From Verrucomicrobiota bacterium (GTDB lineage Bacteria; Verrucomicrobiota; Verrucomicrobiia; Limisphaerales; JADLHS01), in contig SCTL01000392.1 in assembly GCA_004297495.1 (NCBI GenBank), positions 1 to 6,549 on the forward strand: a DNA stretch of 6,549 bases, written 5' to 3'. The position numbers were made by a program, and so were the translations under genes. The notes beneath the pieces are model-generated. The model was not told where the DNA came from. It saw nothing but the letters and a program-made list of their open reading frames with translations, and ran no database searches. Of this stretch, positions 4,833 to 6,549 are shown piece after piece. Every line of letters starts with the position of its first letter. Positions within the stretch are counted from its first letter, which is position 1.

Positions 4833-6549
4833 ATGAATCTTCCAATCACTCACAAGCCTCCGACCGGAAGCAACTCGCCGCTCGCCCGCGCAATTAAACC
4901 ATTCGCCGCGCTTGCTGCCTTTTGGCCAGTGCTGCTGACTGCGTTGCTGGCCGTCCCCGCGCACGCCGCGACCATCACGTATAGCGGCGCGACCGCAACG
5001 GACATTGATACGGCGGCCAACTGGTACGGCGGCGTGCTGCCGAGCGTCTCGGTTCCCGACACCGCCCAGTGGACCAACTCGGGAAATTTTTCCCTCACTC
5101 ACGGCGGCACGGCCTACGCGGGCGCCGCCGGCAACGCGGGCATCAACTTGAACATCGCCGCGACCGCGACCGGTTCGTTGAGCCTTGACTCCGCCGCGAA
5201 CACGTCGCCCATCCGCATGAACAACCTGGTCATCGCAAGCGGGGCCGGGGCTTTTACTTTTGGCGACGGTGCCGGCGTGTTCAACTTCACGTTGGGCGGC
5301 GCGGCGGGAACGCAAAGTTGGACCAATGATTCCTCCAGCACCGCCACGATCAGCGCCGATTGTTCCTTCGGCCTCGGTGGTGGCGGCGCGCACACGTTGG
5401 TGCTGGCCGGATCGGGCAACTGGTCTTTCGCCAACGTCCTCAGCAACGCCAGCGGCACCCTGTCCCTCACGAAGTTCGGCTCGGGCACGGCCACGCTTTC
5501 GGGTGCGAACACTTTCACGGGCACGACGACGGTGACGGCGGGCACGTTGACCATGAGCGGTACACTTGCGACCGGTGGCGGCGCGGTGGCCGTCAATCCA
5601 GTTTCCGGGACCACCGCGACGTTGAATTTGACCGGCACCAGCATTCTTCGCACGGGAACATTTCAAGTCGGCACCGTGGCCGGCGGCACGGGCATTTTGA
5701 ATGTGGGCGCGGGAGTGACCTTTAGTTTGAGTGGCGGCTCCAGTCCGCTCAATATCGGCACCGCTGGTTTTGGCACCTACAACCAGACGGGCGGGACCGT
5801 CACCTCCGGCCAATACCTGGTGGCGGGCATCACGACTTCAGGCGCGATTGGGATCATGAACATTTCCGGCGGCACTTACACGCCGAAGTCGGGAAACAAC
5901 GGCGGCACCCTCGGCGCCAGCTCCGGCACGATCGGCCAACTCAACCTGACCGGCACCGGCACTTACACCTCCACCGACACCACGGCGAACGGCGCCGCCG
6001 GCATCTACGTCGGTGAGAACGCTACCGGCTACTTGAATATTTCCGGCAGTGCCAATGCGAACCTCGGCGGCGTGTCCACCTCGGCCGGTCTGGCCATCGG
6101 ACGCATCAATGCTGCGGGTTCGGTCGGCACGGTGAACCTCGGCGCGGTCGGCGCCGGCGGCGGCACCATCACCACCGTGCGCGTCCAGAAAACCGGCGCG
6201 GCGGCGACCGGCACCTTGAACTTCCATGGCGGCACTTTGAAAGCTTCCACGGCGGCAAGCTCCACGTTCATGACCGGCTTGACGGCGTGCTACGTCTATT
6301 CCGAAGGCGGCATCATCAATAACAACGGCGTCGCCATCACGATTGCCCAACCGCTGCTCGTGCCCAGCGGCTCCGGCGTCACGGCGGTCTCCGCCAGCGC
6401 CAGCGGCTTCGTCACCACCGGCTATTCCACCGCGCCGTTCGTCAACATCACGGGCGGCACCGTCACGACCGCCGGCTCCGGCGCGCAAGCCACGGCGACC
6501 ATTGATGGCGGCGGCAATTTGACCGCCATCAACATCATGAACCCCGGCA
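4833..6549 (+). CDS. Secreted autotransporter-associated beta-strand repeat protein (3' end beyond window)
   Basis: The frame stays open for 572 codons to the window edge. The N-terminus is a long signal peptide: basic stretch to Lys22, hydrophobic FAALAAFWPVLLTALLAV, AHA cleavage site near residue 45. The mature part starts ATITYSG and is rich in Gly, Thr, Ser, Ala and Asn with very few charges, typical of a right-handed beta-helix. Residues 209-240 (LTKFGSGTATLSG, NTFTGTTTVTAGTL) match the autotransporter-associated beta-strand repeat, TIGR02601/PF12951 type. From 287 to 471 the motif GxLNxxGG recurs about every 25-33 residues. Residues 526-572 resemble the Gly-Tyr-Ser-x-x-Pro, then G-A-x-A-T-A repeat seen in tail-fibre-like and surface proteins. 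A PEP-CTERM or beta-barrel anchor may follow past the window. The only Shine-Dalgarno-like site (GAGGAA, 4802-4807) is 25 bases upstream. Likely an adhesin or surface-matrix protein. Confidence 0.85.
   Translation, partial: MNLPITHKPPTGSNSPLARAIKPFAALAAFWPVLLTALLAVPAHAATITYSGATATDIDTAANWYGGVLPSVSVPDTAQWTNSGNFSLTHGGTAYAGAAGNAGINLNIAATATGSLSLDSAANTSPIRMNNLVIASGAGAFTFGDGAGVFNFTLGGAAGTQSWTNDSSSTATISADCSFGLGGGGAHTLVLAGSGNWSFANVLSNASGTLSLTKFGSGTATLSGANTFTGTTTVTAGTLTMSGTLATGGGAVAVNPVSGTTATLNLTGTSILRTGTFQVGTVAGGTGILNVGAGVTFSLSGGSSPLNIGTAGFGTYNQTGGTVTSGQYLVAGITTSGAIGIMNISGGTYTPKSGNNGGTLGASSGTIGQLNLTGTGTYTSTDTTANGAAGIYVGENATGYLNISGSANANLGGVSTSAGLAIGRINAAGSVGTVNLGAVGAGGGTITTVRVQKTGAAATGTLNFHGGTLKASTAASSTFMTGLTACYVYSEGGIINNNGVAITIAQPLLVPSGSGVTAVSASASGFVTTGYSTAPFVNITGGTVTTAGSGAQATATIDGGGNLTAINIMNPG
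5451..5552 (+). other. Autotransporter-associated beta-strand repeat (PATR) motif
   Basis: This codes for residues 207-240 of the secreted protein. The order LTK-x-GSGT-x-TLSG-x-NT-x-TG-x-TTV-x-AGTL follows the family consensus closely and is the most diagnostic segment of the gene. In known proteins this motif occurs in passenger domains of autotransporters and in giant exported proteins of Verrucomicrobiota and Planctomycetes. Confidence 0.8.
5691..6245 (+). repeat. Degenerate in-frame repeats coding for beta-helix turns
   Basis: Seven related turns occur at residues about 287 (GILNVGAG), 314 (GTYNQTGGT), 340 (GIMNISGGT), 368 (GQLNLTGTG), 399 (GYLNISGSA), 432 (GTVNLGAVG) and 460 (GTLNFHGGT), spaced 25-33 residues apart. 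The conserved pattern is Gly, any residue, hydrophobic, Asn, hydrophobic, small, Gly. The repeats are clear in protein but weak in DNA, which points to old duplication under selection for the beta-helix fold. Confidence 0.55.

Noticed and set aside
4761..6488. Two long minus-strand ORFs (4761-5813 and 5838-6488) opposite the surface-protein gene
   Set aside because: Gly/Arg/Ala low-complexity translations are the complement of Gly/Thr/Ala codons in the plus-strand frame, which has a signal peptide and a PATR motif.

Overview
This window most resembles a chromosomal carbohydrate-utilisation locus from a GC-rich, heterotrophic Gram-negative bacterium. Verrucomicrobiota (soil or freshwater) is my best guess. 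The basis is the style of the genes: a LacI regulator divergent from plant-glycan hydrolases, weak or oddly spaced Shine-Dalgarno signals, and a large Gly/Thr/Ser-rich secreted protein with an autotransporter-associated beta-strand repeat. Taxonomy is an inference; no marker gene is present.

Layout. Positions 3241 to 27 on the minus strand hold a two-gene operon: a GH88 unsaturated glucuronyl hydrolase followed 14 bases later by an exported GH51 alpha-L-arabinofuranosidase. Positions 3242-3429 form a divergent control region. It holds a sigma70-like promoter facing GH88, a LacI-family-type palindrome with a central CG (3294-3307), a strong Shine-Dalgarno feeding a five-codon leader ORF that overlaps the GH88 start, and one copy of a 16-bp repeat. 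Positions 3430-4482 on the plus strand encode the LacI-family regulator. Positions 4483-4832 contain no firmly established gene. This stretch holds the second, inverted copy of the 16-bp repeat, a set of nested inverted repeats (4636-4763), and a 55-codon reading frame (4646-4813) that reads like protein. From 4833 to the window end a plus-strand frame is open throughout: the N-terminal 572 residues of a secreted, repeat-rich surface protein.

Working model. The regulator senses a sugar or oligosaccharide and controls the divergent GH88-GH51 operon through the CG-centred palindrome. The two enzymes remove terminal unsaturated glucuronic acid (left by a polysaccharide lyase) and arabinofuranose branches. 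Together they would suit an arabinose- and glucuronate-bearing plant polymer such as arabinogalactan-protein or gum-arabic-like side chains. The GH51 has a signal peptide and the GH88 does not, so the two steps probably occur in different compartments. The surface protein has no shown link to the operon.

The parts least explained by ordinary annotation are the 16-bp inverted repeats flanking lacI, the nested inverted repeats and overlapping small ORF at 4636-4813, and the leader-ORF arrangement in front of GH88. I saw no tRNA, rRNA, CRISPR array, insertion sequence or phage gene.
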